Positions 35,053-46,259 of a DNA stretch of 64,000 bases are shown here, piece by piece. Source of the stretch: Leucosporidium creatinivorum. Lineage: Eukaryota; Basidiomycota; Microbotryomycetes; Leucosporidiales; Leucosporidiaceae. A program made the position numbers and the translations under genes. The stretch spans positions 183,812 to 247,811 of the forward strand of contig BCKL01000033.1 of the NCBI GenBank assembly GCA_001600635.1, given 5' to 3'. Each line of letters opens with the position of its first letter. Within the stretch, counting starts at the first letter, position 1. The notes below the pieces were generated by a model. It did no database searches, was not told the DNA's origin, and worked only from the letters and a program-made list of their open reading frames with translations.

Positions 35053-36576
35053 ATGTCCCCCTCGAGCACCGACGTAGCGGCTCTTCGCGCCACCTACTCT
35101 GCTGCAGGTCAAGAGCACGTCTTCACCTTCTTCGACTCGCTCAGCCCCGCCGAGCAAACGGCCCTCTACACCCAGCTCCTCACCATCGACCCTCAACGCG
35201 TTAACGATATCTACCAGACGGCCATCACTGCTTCCACTACCGAACTATCGGCCGAGGAGGGCAAAATCTCGCCCCCGTCGACCGAGCGCGTAGGAACCGT
35301 CATCGGCGAGGATGCGCTCGCGGGCGAGTGGAACGCCGTCGGGCTCGACGCGGTCAAGGCGGGCAAGGTCGCCGTGTTGCTCATGGCTGGAGGACAGGGA
35401 ACCCGTCTCGGCTCCTCGGCGCCCAAGGGATGCTACGATATAGGCCTGCCCAGCGGCAAGAGCTTGTTCCAGCTCCAGGCCGAGAGGATCAAGAGGTTGC
35501 AGGAGGTGGGAGGAGGAGTCGTGCCGTGGTACATTATGACCAGTGGACCCACGAGGAAACCTACGGAGGAGTTCTTCGAGCAGAACGGCTACTTTGGGCT
35601 GCAGAAGGAGAACGTTGTCTTCTTTGAGCAGGGTGAGATCGCCGTCTCGGTGTTGGCTCTCCGTTTGCTCGGCTAATCTCGCTGTGCTGCAGGCGTCCTC
35701 CCCTGCCTCACCGACGACGGCAAGATCTTCCTCGACACCCCTTCCTCCGTCGCTGTCGCCCCCGATGGAAACGGCGGACTCTACGCCGGTCTTCGCGCTC
35801 CTCTCTCCCCCTCCTCCTCCGCCACCGTCCTGACCGACCTCGCAACCCGCGGCATCGACTACCTCCACGCCTACTGCGTCGACAACTGCCTCGTCCGAGT
35901 CGCCGACCCCATCTTCCTCGGCTACTGCATCTCGCGTCAAGCTGACTGTGGAGCCAAGGTCGTCAAGAAGATCGATCCCGCCGAGTCTGTCGGAGTCGTA
36001 GCCCTCAAGGGTGGCAAGTTTGGCGTCGTTGAGTACTCGGAGATCCCCGCCGAGCTCTCCATCGCTACCGAGCCGAACGGCGACCTCCAATTCCGCGCCG
36101 CCAACATTGCCAACCACTTTTACACGCGCCAATTCCTCGACTCGGTCTCCACCTTCGAGTCGCAAATGGCCTACCACATCGCCCGCAAAAAGATCCCTCA
36201 CGTCGACCTCAGCTTGGGCCAATCGGTCAAGCCCTCCAAGCCCAACGGCATGAAGCTCGAGCTCTTCGTCTTTGACGTCTTCCCCTTCACCAAATCCTTC
36301 GCCATCCTCGAGTTTGAGCGCCAGACCGACTTCTCACCCCTCAAGAATGCGCCGGGGACGGGAGCCGACGACCCTGAGACGAGCAGGAGGGATCTATTGC
36401 AGGAGCAGAGGAGGTGGTTGGAGACTGCTGGGGCCAAGTTCAAGGATGAGAAGGTCGAGGTCGAGTTGAGCCCGTTGGTATCGTATGCTGGGGAGGGATT
36501 GGAGGGCGCTGCTGGATTGGTGCTCAGCAAGAGTGGTGTCGTGAACGCGGTCGAGGATTTGCAGAAGCTTGTCTGA
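35053..36576 (+). CDS. UAP1: UDP-N-acetylglucosamine pyrophosphorylase
   Basis: Two exons (35053-35632, 35693-36576) give 487 residues, the usual size. The enzyme makes UDP-GlcNAc from UTP and GlcNAc-1-P in the cytosol, feeding chitin, N-glycan and GPI synthesis. The uridyl-binding loop LLMAGGQGTRLGSSAPKGCYDIGLPS is intact, as are the family segments PWYIMTSGPTRKPTEEFF, GYFGLQKENVVFFEQG, KIFLDTPSSVAVAPDGNGGLY, YLHAYCVDNCLVRVADPIFLGYC, KVVKKIDPAESVGV and GMKLELFVFDVFPF. The single intron lies just after FFEQ. Complete and confident. Confidence 0.96.
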
Positions 36577-36994
36577 AGGAGTATTGTGGTGAAAGGACAC
36601 TAGCTATTAGATATTGAGTCGGCGGTGTGGACTGCACAGGCGACGTCTCCTCGGTGCGCCTGCTCGGCGCTCGTTCGCCTCCTGCCTCTCATGTTTCGTA
36701 TCGACTTGCTCTTCGCTCGTTGCTCCGTCTCTGCAGTAATCTACGGATCGACTACAGCTCTCCCTGCTTCAAAGCATCCCCACCGACCAAGCTTCCGAGC
36801 TTTAGGGTATGACGAAGGTCGCCAGCCTCTCGGTTCAACCTTGAGCACGTGACTCGTATGTACGTCCGCCAAGACGACTTCTTTAGCGTCGAGCATCGCC
36901 CTGCCCAGCAAGTTTGAGGTCATGGACCACCGTGCAGAAGGACGAATTACTGCTGCACCTCTCTGCCTCTTACCTCTTCGCTCTTCACTCGACC
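36577..36994. other. intergenic region UAP1 - membrane protein 1
   Basis: Nothing coding supported; UAP1 3' UTR and the next promoter. Confidence 0.5.
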
Positions 36995-38325
36995 ATGTCA
37001 AGCTACACGACGACCAACGACTACTTTGACAGCAACTTCCCCATCTTGGGAGGGGTCGGCAACACGGGCGGGGACGATGCTCTGTAAGTTGAGGAGTAGG
37101 GCCAACAGCGAGAGACGGCGCTTCCGGATGTTCTGCAGCAGCGAGCTGACCCTCGAACATACACAGGACCATGATGTTTGTCGCATTCTACGCCTGCTGT
37201 ATCGGAGTCGGCCTCTGGCGCACCATCAGGTACCCTACTTCTCGCACTTGGATACTCGTTCGGCCGGCCCTCGTGATTGCCATCCGAATCGCAGGCAATG
37301 TCCTGCGTTACATGGAAGCTACCTCGCAGAATTATGCCCCGAACAAAGGTCGTATTGTGGCCGAGCAGGTCAGTTGGCTGGCTTTCGACGAGCTGTCTCG
37401 GCCGAGAAGCTAACCCCACTGCCCTTCTCTGCAGATCCTCATCGTGCTGGGCTACTTCTTCATCTCCGACGCGGTACTCGTACTGCTGGAGAGTATCCTT
37501 GCTCCATGCTCCTCTTTTGTGCACGACCGCCGGGCTGGATCGCAGAACACTGTCGCTACATGGCTGCTCGGCTTCTGCCACATCGCCCTCATCCCCGCCG
37601 TCGTGCTCGGCTGCTACGTGAGTGGCTCCTCGTCTATCATAGAAGATACACAGAGCTGACCTTTTCACCTCTTAGACCGTCGGCACTCTCAGATGGCTTC
37701 GTGCGGACTCGCCAAGCTTCGACACGATCGCTCGGTGCCGTCTCGCCGGCGCTGCCATCTTCCTCGCCGTCGCCTGCATCTACGACTTCGCCGCCATCTA
37801 CGCCAAGGTCTCGAAGCGTGTGGTCAAGTGGAGGTCGGCCATTTTCCTGTTTGTCATCACGGCGTTGACGGTGAGTTTCGGCTCTCAAACTCGGCGGTCG
37901 TTTCCGTTCGCTGATCTCGTTCCACGCGCTCCATCTTGCCTCGCCTGCACTTCTCATCATCTTTGACTCGACTTTATCGCTGCTTACTGCACATTCTCCG
38001 CCTCTCTCACACCTATGCTTGCTCGACTCGCGACCTCGGCTATCTTCCCATGCTCAAGACCATCCCTCCCGCCTACATGGTCGCCATGTATCGTCAAGCG
38101 GATCCTCCATCCATTGGTAGCGCTGGACCCAAGACCGCCTTCTACTGCCTCACGGAGCTCCCCATCCTCCTCCTCGTCGGCCTCCTGCTCGGCCTTCACC
38201 TGCCCAAGGAATTCGGCTTTGGCGCTGCTGAGCTTGATCGGGAGCAGCAGGCGCTGAATGGTGGAAAGGGATGGAACGCCTCTGTGGACCAGTCGACGAG
38301 GAGTCCTGTCGAGTCGAGGGTTTGA
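36995..38325 (+). CDS. multi-pass membrane protein, tandem copy 1
   Basis: Exons splice to a protein with about seven hydrophobic helices: TMMFVAFYACCIGVGLW, ILIVLGYFFISDAVLVLLES, WLLGFCHIALIPAVVLGCY, LAGAAIFLAVACIYDFAAIY, SAIFLFVITALT and PILLLVGLLLGLHL. The layout (short outside N terminus, IVAEQ before the third helix, a GPKTAFYCLTELP-like last loop, LPKEFG near the end) is shared with the gene just downstream, so the two are tandem paralogues. The topology recalls fungal seven-helix families such as RTA1 or DUF7702, but I do not recognise a specific family. The final intron (about 37871-38060) is long for this window and its acceptor is inferred from the paralogue. Confidence 0.65.
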
Positions 38326-38758
38326 GTCGGGGCGGAGCAGGGCGCCGAGCTGGGGGCCGAAGTCGAGTATTGTGCATCTACCACCTAATCTAGCTATCGC
38401 CGTTAACATCAGTAATCCGTTGCACGTACATGATCTCGGCTCATTGCGAGGGAAGAAGCGCGTCAAGACGAGTTCGGTGCTCCTTTCTCTTCCTCCCTCA
38501 CTGCTAAGTCTACCGAGCTGTCGCCCCCGCTATGTGAGAGGATCGGAAGCGTTCTGAGTATCATCGACGTGTCCACTTAACCACTGTCGAAGATTGATGT
38601 GTGGGGCAGCAGATCGTCGCTCGACCCAGACGAGATGACGAAAGGGTTTGGAGCCCTGCTGCTGCAAGAGCTAGTGGAGTGCAACTCTGGCGTCAGCGAG
38701 GAGGAGCTGGCTCGATCAGCTCGCCTTTCTTGTCTTCTTCCCGCCTCAATCTGCCAGC
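38326..38758. other. intergenic region between tandem membrane genes
   Basis: No gene seen. Confidence 0.5.
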
Positions 38759-40018
38759 ATGCTCGCCAACAACTCGACAAACCTGCCCGAGGGTTACGCT
38801 CTCCTCGGCGGGCTTGCTACCACCGTTCAGGACAGTCACATGCGAGTCGCTGTCGCCTGGACCTCTTGCAAGGAATCTGACGTCTCTCTCCTCACAGAGC
38901 CATCGCCTGGATTGTGCTGTTCTCGCTACTTCTCCTCCTCAACATCGCCCGAGGCGTTGCTTGCGGGTGGTATGTCTGGAACAGCGCAGAGTTCGCCTGC
39001 ACCTTGCTTATCGTCAAGAATGGCCTTCGATTCGCGTCCAGCCACTCTGGAACCCTCAACACTAGCCGCATCGTCGCTGAGCAGGTGCGTCGCTGAGGTT
39101 TGCCAGCGCCGAGCAGCTCAACTTGAAGCTGACAATACTTGCTCCAGGTGCTCATCATGTTGGCATACAACTTCTTCTTCGGCTCGGTCTCGGGATTGCT
39201 GGAAGCCAACCTCGCCATCTTGCCCGACGACTTGTCGACTGGTGGGTGGATCGGAAGCTTTCTCATCGACACGCTCCTGAGCCTCTGCACGCCTGCGTGG
39301 TTAGCTGGTATGATCCTCGGTAGCTGGGTGAGTCGTACTGCCTAACACACATATCGATAACTGATCCCTCTGCTACAGGCAGATGGCTCCCTCCTGCGTC
39401 TTGACGAAGGCTCTCAGAGCGTGAGCGAGGTGGTCATTCGCTGCCGAACCGCTTCAGCCATCCTATTCCTCACGGTCGCCTGCATATTCTGCCTGTGCGC
39501 CATTTGGGGTCTGCTTAACAATCCTTATACGACTGGACGACGTGGTTTTCTAATCATCCTCATGAGCACTCTTCTGGTAAGTCGATCGCCGAGCTTTCGC
39601 CGAGCGTCCGCTGAGCTCTCTAGCTGACACGGGTACATCGCAGATCGTCTCGACCGCCTATACTATGTCTATCTACAAGCATCACGATCCTCCCAGCGAT
39701 TTCACCGCTAAGGGCAAAGCCATCTTTGCCGTCATCTTCGAGCTCCCCCCTTTCCTGCTCGGCTTCCTCCTCATGAGCCTTCACTTGCCCGTCGAGTTCG
39801 GCAAGACGGACGAGGACCAGAAGCTATGGACGGACAAGCCCTGGGACAAGAGTTGGACGTGGAAGAAGACCTGGGGAGGGAAGAAGACGACGACCGTGAC
39901 CCGAATCGACCAGTTCGGCCGTCAGACGACCCAGACTTTTGTCGAGTACCCGGTACTGATCTGTAATAGCTTGTATATAGCCATTTTGTGTTGTCAATGC
40001 TATAAGCCCTCGCTGTAG
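38759..40018 (+). CDS. multi-pass membrane protein, tandem copy 2
   Basis: Paralogue of the preceding gene. Hydrophobic helices include WIVLFSLLLLLNIA, VLIMLAYNFFFGSVSGLL, TPAWLAGMILGSW, SAILFLTVACIFCLCAIWGL, RRGFLIILMSTLL and AVIFELPPFLLGFLLMSLHL. Shared marks with copy 1 are IVAEQ before the second helix and LHLPVEFG versus LHLPKEFG near the end. After that comes a charged tail with WKKTWGGKKTTTV and FGRQTTQTF. The first intron is small and its exact ends are inferred to keep the helix frame. Function unknown; divergence between the copies is large, so the duplication is old. Confidence 0.6.
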
Positions 40019-40049
40019 CGCGCTGCTCGCCTCGTGCGAATCGCGAGGG

Positions 40050-43012
40050 ATGGCGTTGTGGAGAGGTTGTGGGGCCCGGCGGAGGTTGGCTTTCGTCGCT
40101 TCAATGGCTTCTCTGCTTCCTCGATTACGCTTCGCCGGCACAAGAACAATGTCGACAGTATCTGTACACCCTCAGCTGGCTGTGCACGCCCAGTCTCTCC
40201 TCTCCAGCCCTTCCGAACCGGTCACGCATCATCAGGCTCGTTCGGGAGCAGCAGCAGTCGAACCACCAGGTGGCAAGGACGCGCAGAGTTTCTGGCTTGC
40301 TGCTTCGAAGCAGCTAGACTGGATCAAGCCTCCAACCGTCGCCTACGGATCTCACGGAAAGGATAGTAAGGTGAGAAGCGCATCACGAGCGACTCGCCGG
40401 GTTCGAGCTGACTGGGCGCCATCAAACAGCCTTCATGGTTCCCGGACGGCTCTCTGAACACCTGCTACAACGCCCTCGACCGGCATGTGCTCGCTGGATA
40501 CGGAGCGAGACCGGCTTTCCATCACTACAGCCCGCTCCCTCAAGCCCGAGCAGCTCCAGCGCGCACGATGAGCTATAACGAGGTACTGGAGGAGACCAAG
40601 ATACTTGCTGGAGTACTGCGACACAAGCTCGGCGTCAAGAAGGGCGACAGGGTCGTCATCTACGTGAGCTCGGTCGAAGTGAGCCGAGGTCCGGTCGGTC
40701 GCTGATGAGTTGCATTCCAACAGATGCCGATGATTCTCGAAGGAGCAATTGCCATGTTAGCGTGCGCGCGTATTGGAGCTATCCATTCAGTAGTCTTTGG
40801 AGGCTTTGCGCCGAAAGGTGAGCTTGCTCGGCGATGGCTGGAAGCGACTCCTTCAGGTTCCCGTTCCTCTGCGCTCCGGGCTGACATATCTGGACTCGCT
40901 ACAGAGCTCGCCAAGCGCATCGACGACGCTAAACCCAAGGCCATCCTCGCCTCCAGCTGTGGACTCGAGCCGAAAGGCATCGTCGACTACACCCGCTTCG
41001 TCAGAGAAGCTCTCGAGGTCGCCGAGCACAAGGGCGTGCCCTTGCTGCTACTACGGCGAGATAAGATTGAGGGTCATGAGGTCCCAACACTCTCGGAAAG
41101 CAAGAAGGAGTTTGATTGGCAGCAGGCGGTCGAGGTGGTCAAGAGGAGCTCGGACATGAGAGTCGAGGAGTGCGAGGAGGTGGAGTCATCGCATCCCCTT
41201 TATGTGCTGTACACCTCGGGAACCACGGGTACGCCCAAAGGCGTCGTTCGAGCTGTGAGTAGTCGCTTGGTCTTGCTCGAGCTCAGCTTCTCAGCTCGGC
41301 GCCGACTCAACTATTTCCTCGCAGAACGGCGGCCACGCTGTCGGCTCGCGCTACACCATGGAGCACACCTTTGGACTCAAGCGCGACGATACCATCTTCT
41401 GTGCTTCCGACTTCGGCTGTACGTCTTCTCGTCTTTCTCTCAGCCACTCGGCAATGCTGACCTGCCTTGGCCCTCGCAGGGGTCGTCGGTCACTCGTTCT
41501 GCGTCTACTCGCCTCTACTAGTCGGGTGTGCCTCGGTCATCTTCGAGGGAAAGCGTACGTGGCCTTAGCTTGCCCACTCTATCGAGGCGATAGCTAACGT
41601 CGCTCTCTCCTCGCAGCCATTCTCCCCGACGCCGGTGTCTTCTGGAAAAGTGAGTGCTCCCTCTTCGTGTGCCGAGCTTACCTCTGACTCTTTGCCTACA
41701 GTCGTTGAGACCCACAAGGTCAATTGTCTCTTCACAGCACCCACAGCTCTCCGTGCGATTCGGCGCGAGGATCCCAACGCCGAGCTGATGGCCAAGTACA
41801 ACCTCTCTAGCCTCCGGTCCCTCTTCCTCGCTGGAGAGCGATCAGAACCAGGGATTATCAACCACTACCAAGGCCTGCTGAAGAAGATGGCCGCGCCAGG
41901 AGCGATCGTCAACGACAAGTGAGCACTGGTCGGCCTCTCCCCCGAGCCGAACCAAGCTGACCTCTGCTCTCCCCTTTATCGCAGCTACTGGTCAACAGAA
42001 TCCGGAAGCCCCATCACGGCCATCCAGCTCACCTCCCACTTCGCTCCCCTCACTCCTCGTCCGGGCTCGGCGGGCCTCCCTCTCCCTGGCATGGACGTGC
42101 GAATCGTCGACGATGAAGGGCAGCCGGTCAAGCGAGGAGACATGGGGAATATCGTGCTCGCCACTCCGCTACCTCCTACGGCGCTGGTGACGGTGTGGAA
42201 CAACGAGGAGCGGTTTCAAGAGTAGGTCAACTTACGGGCGCCGAGCGGAGTCGACGAAGCTCACCATGGAGTCGACGAAGCTAAATGTGTAGTCGACGAA
42301 GCTGATACTTCTCGTACTTGCAGGGCCTACTTCGACCGCTTCCGAGGCAAGGGAGACTTCTTCGATACCGGCGATGCTGGTGTCATCGACGAGCAAGGCT
42401 ACGTTTCTGTGTTGTCCCGGGCCGACGACCTCATCAAGTGACTCGCCGTCTTTCTCTCGGCGCTGGCTGAGCTTCTTCGCTGACGCCCTCGCCTACAGCT
42501 GCGCTGGTCATCGTCTGGGAACGAGTCTACTTGAGCAGGTCGTCTCGGCGCACCCTCTCGTAGCCGAATGCTGTGTCGTAGGACTTCCCGACGAGCTGAA
42601 GGGTGAATTTTTCGATCTCATACTTCTAGCACCGACTCGAGCTGACCTTCTCCTCCATCTATCACCCACAGGCCACGTCCCCTTCGCCCTCGTCACTCGC
42701 GGCTCCTCCCCCGAGGCCCAAGCCGCCGACCTCAGCGAGATGCTCAAGGTCGTCAACGAGCATGTCCGAACCGACGTCGGGTCCATCGCAACCCTCGGCG
42801 GACTCGTCTGCGGTCGACTGCCCAAGACTCGGTCGGGCAAGACGTTGAGGCGGACTGTCAAGGATCTGGTGGAGCATGCGAGTGTGGGAGAGTGGGATGC
42901 GGCTGCCGCGTATCCTCCTACTATTGAGGATGTGAGCGCGGTGGATGATGCCAGGAGAGCTATCAACGAGTACTTTAAGGCCAAGAAGGAGGGGGTCAAG
43001 GCCAAGTTGTAG
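40050..43012 (+). CDS. propionyl-CoA-synthetase-like (ACSS3-type) acyl-CoA ligase
   Basis: About ten exons encode a mitochondrial short-chain acyl-CoA synthetase. The N terminus (MALWRGCGARRRLAFVASMASLLPRLRF in two parts) looks like a presequence. ANL-superfamily motifs follow in order: WFPDGSLNTCYNALDRHV, GAIHSVVFGGFAPKE, the P-loop-like YTSGTTGTPKGVVR, NYWSTESGSPI, GDFFDTGDAG, and the C-terminal GRLPKTRSGKTLRR containing the catalytic and acylation-target lysine. The sequence after the P-loop and the overall order fit propionyl/acetyl-CoA synthetases of the PrpE/ACSS3 branch, which activate propionate or acetate in mitochondria. One intron (about 42222-42324) carries a 21-nt tandem repeat, listed separately. 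Start could also be the ATG at about 40104. Confidence 0.88.
42249..42303 (+). repeat. intronic 21-nt tandem repeat, three units
   Basis: The core AGTCGACGAAGCT occurs at 42249, 42270 and 42291, exactly 21 nt apart, within an intron of the acyl-CoA ligase gene. The spacers between cores differ. Confidence 0.85.
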
Positions 43013-43614
43013 AACAACGACGGTAGCGATCATCTCAAGTAGTACTACGAAGCTCAGTCTAAGCTGTGTCCATGTACTTGTGCAACTGTTGAGCCAAGCG
43101 CGAGCAGCTTCGCAGTGCTCATCGTCGCCGAGCGCCGAGAATTGCTGCCAGGAGCCGCTGTTGCAGCCGACGTGCCCAGACAGCTTTACAGACGGTGAAG
43201 AGGAGCTGTTCAGTCCTCATGGTAATCTACAGACGAAGGACGACCCTCTGTTGCGAACTCGCCCCTGACGTCCTCCTGCGACCGACTCCGAGTTCCAACG
43301 TCTGGCTCCCGCGACTACCTCGACTTTCCCTACAACAGCTGGATAGAGCAGCAGGTCAGTCTTGCGCTGTGTCCAGACCCCTAGGAGGTATTCGCCTTCC
43401 TCCCTATTCGTCTGCAGGCCCTTCGAAGCACAATCAAATGTTCCAGCACGTTTGGGAGACGGTTGGAGGGCTGGGACAGGCTGGTGCAAAGCTATCGAAG
43501 GGCACGCTAGATGCTACAGAGCTTTCTGTACTGCTCTGCCTCACCAGCAACTCTCGTACAGCGCTTGATACGAATGAAGCTGACCGGAGCCGTCTCTCCT
43601 CGAACAGGTTCAAG
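43013..43614. other. region upstream of CPT1/EPT1-type gene
   Basis: An open frame runs from about 43195 into the phosphotransferase, but it lacks similarity to the family, and a splice-acceptor-like CGAACAG precedes the chosen start. Treated as 5' UTR, perhaps with an intron. Confidence 0.45.
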
Positions 43615-45570
43615 ATGGGCATCTACATCCGTCACTCAAAGCGCAGTCGGCTGCTCAAGTACAAATACTCGTCTACAGACAAATCTCTGACATCGGCAAG
43701 TCTTTGATTCGCCGACCATCCGCGCTCTAGCTGACCCTTTCGCGTCTCTCCCTTTCCGCCGGCTGCCGTACAAACTGTATGTAGAAGTACATCCTCAACC
43801 CGTACTGGAACTGGCTCGTCACTTTGTTCCCTCTTAATATGGCCCCCAACGCCATCACTCTCCTCGGCCTTTCGCTCGTCTTCACCAACTTCCTCACACT
43901 CCTTTACTACAACCCCACCCTCGCCTGCGGTCCCAAGCCTCTACATGTCTCGCTTGGCGGCACCTGGGATCCTCTCTTCAAGCCGAGTAGCTTGGCCGGC
44001 AAGGTCGACTTCCGGGGATGGATGCAGTGGCTCGGAGTTGGATCGAGGGGAGCGACGGAGGTCGGCGCAGAGTGCGCGCCGAGGTGGCTCTTCTTCACCT
44101 TTGCCGTCGGACTCTTCATGTACCAGAGTCTAGATGCTATCGATGGAAAGTGAGTGGTCGGTATAGCGTGTCCAGGGAGCTGAGCCGAGCTCACCTTCGC
44201 TCTCGTTCGCAATCGCAGGCAAGCCAGGCGCACCGGCACCAGTGGACCTCTGGGCGAGGTGAGTCGGATACGACTCATGACAAGGTAACAGAGCACTGAC
44301 TTCTAGCTCTGCTACAGCTCTTCGACCACGGTTGCGATGGTGAGCTCGCTTTCGCCGGATTGAGCCTGCGCCGAGAATCTCCAGCTCACTTTCTTCACTC
44401 CCCAGCGATCAACACCACCCTCGGTGTCATCCTCACCGCCGCTGCCCTCAACCTCGGCCTCGATTGGTGGACCATCGTCTGCCTCATCGCGACCACGGCC
44501 AACTTCTACCTCACCACCTGGGAGGAGTTCCACACGGGCACGCTTTACCTTTCGGAGTTCTCTGGTCCCGTCGAGGGAATCCTCCTCGTCGTCGCTTTGT
44601 TCGCCGTGACTGGCTTCGTCGGTGAGTAGCTGCGATCGCTTCTTGGCGTCGAAGCCGAGCTGACTCTTCCCCTTCGCGCAGGACCCTCATACTGGGATAC
44701 TGGAGTGCTCACCGCCACCGGACTCAAGTCCATCATCCCCTCCTCCTTCCACCTCAAGGACCTCCCCATCAACGAGTGCTTCCTGATCTTCTCCTCCGTC
44801 GGTCTTCTCTTCAACATCGCCTCGTCGACCAAGAACGTCTACCACATCCTCCCTCCCACCACCCGCAACGTCTTCTCCCTCCTCAAGCCCCTCTCCCGTC
44901 TCCTACCCTACACCCTTCACACCACCGCCATGGTCCTCTGGCTCGCGGCCTATCCCGGCGAGCTGCTCCACACGACCCTCCTTATCCCCTTCCTCGCCTT
45001 CTGGGGCATCTCGTTCGCCCACCACGTCCAGCTTCTCATTCTCTCCCATCTTACTGCAAGCCCCTTCCCAGCGTGGTGGAAGCACCCCCTCCTCATCCTC
45101 AGCATGCTCGGCGCGGCCGATGCTAACCTCAAGAGGTTCGGCTTTGGGTCGGTCGTGCAGAATAGCCCCGGAGCTATCAAGTGGACGGTCATCGGAGCGC
45201 TTGGACTCGCCATCTCGGTGTACTCGCACTTCGTTTGGGAGGTGAGTTGGGGCTGCGAGATTGAGCGTCGAGGGTCGTGGCTAATCCTTCTCGCCTGCAG
45301 GTCATCGGAGACATCTGTGACTTCTACCAGATGAAGTGCGCTCTCTTGCTGTTGTCCCACATCCGTCGCTGACCTCGTCTGCCTCGCAGCTGCCTTACCA
45401 TCAAGCACCGCAAGGCCTCAGACGGTCGCTCCCCCGCCGAAATCGCCAAGGCGCGCAAGGAGGCCAACGGAGGCGTCACATCGGCGTCTTCGTCGAGTGA
45501 GGAAGGACCGGCCGTGCAGCTGGAGAAGAAGAAGAAGTGGTCGGGGTTGAGGAGGGGGAAGAAGGAGTGA
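43615..45570 (+). CDS. CPT1: choline/ethanolamine phosphotransferase (CPT1/EPT1)
   Basis: Multi-exon gene for the last step of the Kennedy pathway, moving phosphocholine or phosphoethanolamine from the CDP form to diacylglycerol in the ER or Golgi membrane. The N terminus MGIYIRHSKRSRLLKYKYSS..KSLTS then KYILNPYWNW aligns with yeast Cpt1 without gaps when the first intron (43696-43784) is read as GC-AG. The CDP-alcohol phosphatidyltransferase signature is complete: SLDAIDGKQARRTGTSGPLG followed by ELFDHGCDA. Several membrane helices follow and a lysine-rich tail ends the protein. CPT1 and EPT1 cannot be told apart here. Confidence 0.93.
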
Positions 45571-46259
45571 GGTGGGAGTCCGAGTGCAGGAGAAGGAGGA
45601 GGAGGGAGCAGATCTTTATATACCCTAACACCAGACATCATACAATGAAAGCAGTGCATTCAAACACGATCCACTCGGCACGCGAGGGCTGCTTGCGAGG
45701 TTGGAGGGCAGTCTTCGCCGAGCACTCGCTCAGCGGTGGCGAGAGCCGTGCTTTGACCTTCGCGACGTTCAACGGGAGCTCGCACCACTTACTCGTGGGG
45801 TGTTTACCCCCGGAGCTGGCCTCTTCAGGTCGGTTCACCAACCCCGACAAGTCATCGCCGAGCCCAACTCGGATTCTTCGCTCCTCTCACACCAGATGAA
45901 AACCTTTTCTGCAACCATGCAGGGCTAGAGAGCTTAGGGTAAGTGTGACGGAAAGTACTGCCGGCTCGCTCGACCGTGCTGTATTGCTTCCATCGCGCTC
46001 CCGCCGCCGAGAGAGTTGAGCCAAGTGAGGCTCGACATGGACTAAGGAGATTGTCTGTAGACAATCTGAAGCGCCGGATATTCTTAAGAACATCATTTTG
46101 GGTAGCTGTACAGAGTCAACAGTCAAGAAAACGGTGATGGGAAGCAGAAATTGATGCTAACGAACGAGTAAGTCTCGGTGTCTTATCTCAATTTCCAACC
46201 TCCGCCTCTCTCGAAGTTGACGAGCTCCCCTCCTCCTCGCTCTTCACCAACGACCCAGG
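45571..46259. other. intergenic region CPT1 - NDUFS2
   Basis: No gene supported; 3' UTR then the complex I gene promoter. Confidence 0.5.

Noticed and set aside
43195-43614. In-frame N-terminal extension of CPT1
   Set aside because: Yeast Cpt1/Ept1 begin at the aligned MG...; the extension has no family similarity and a splice acceptor lies just before the chosen ATG.
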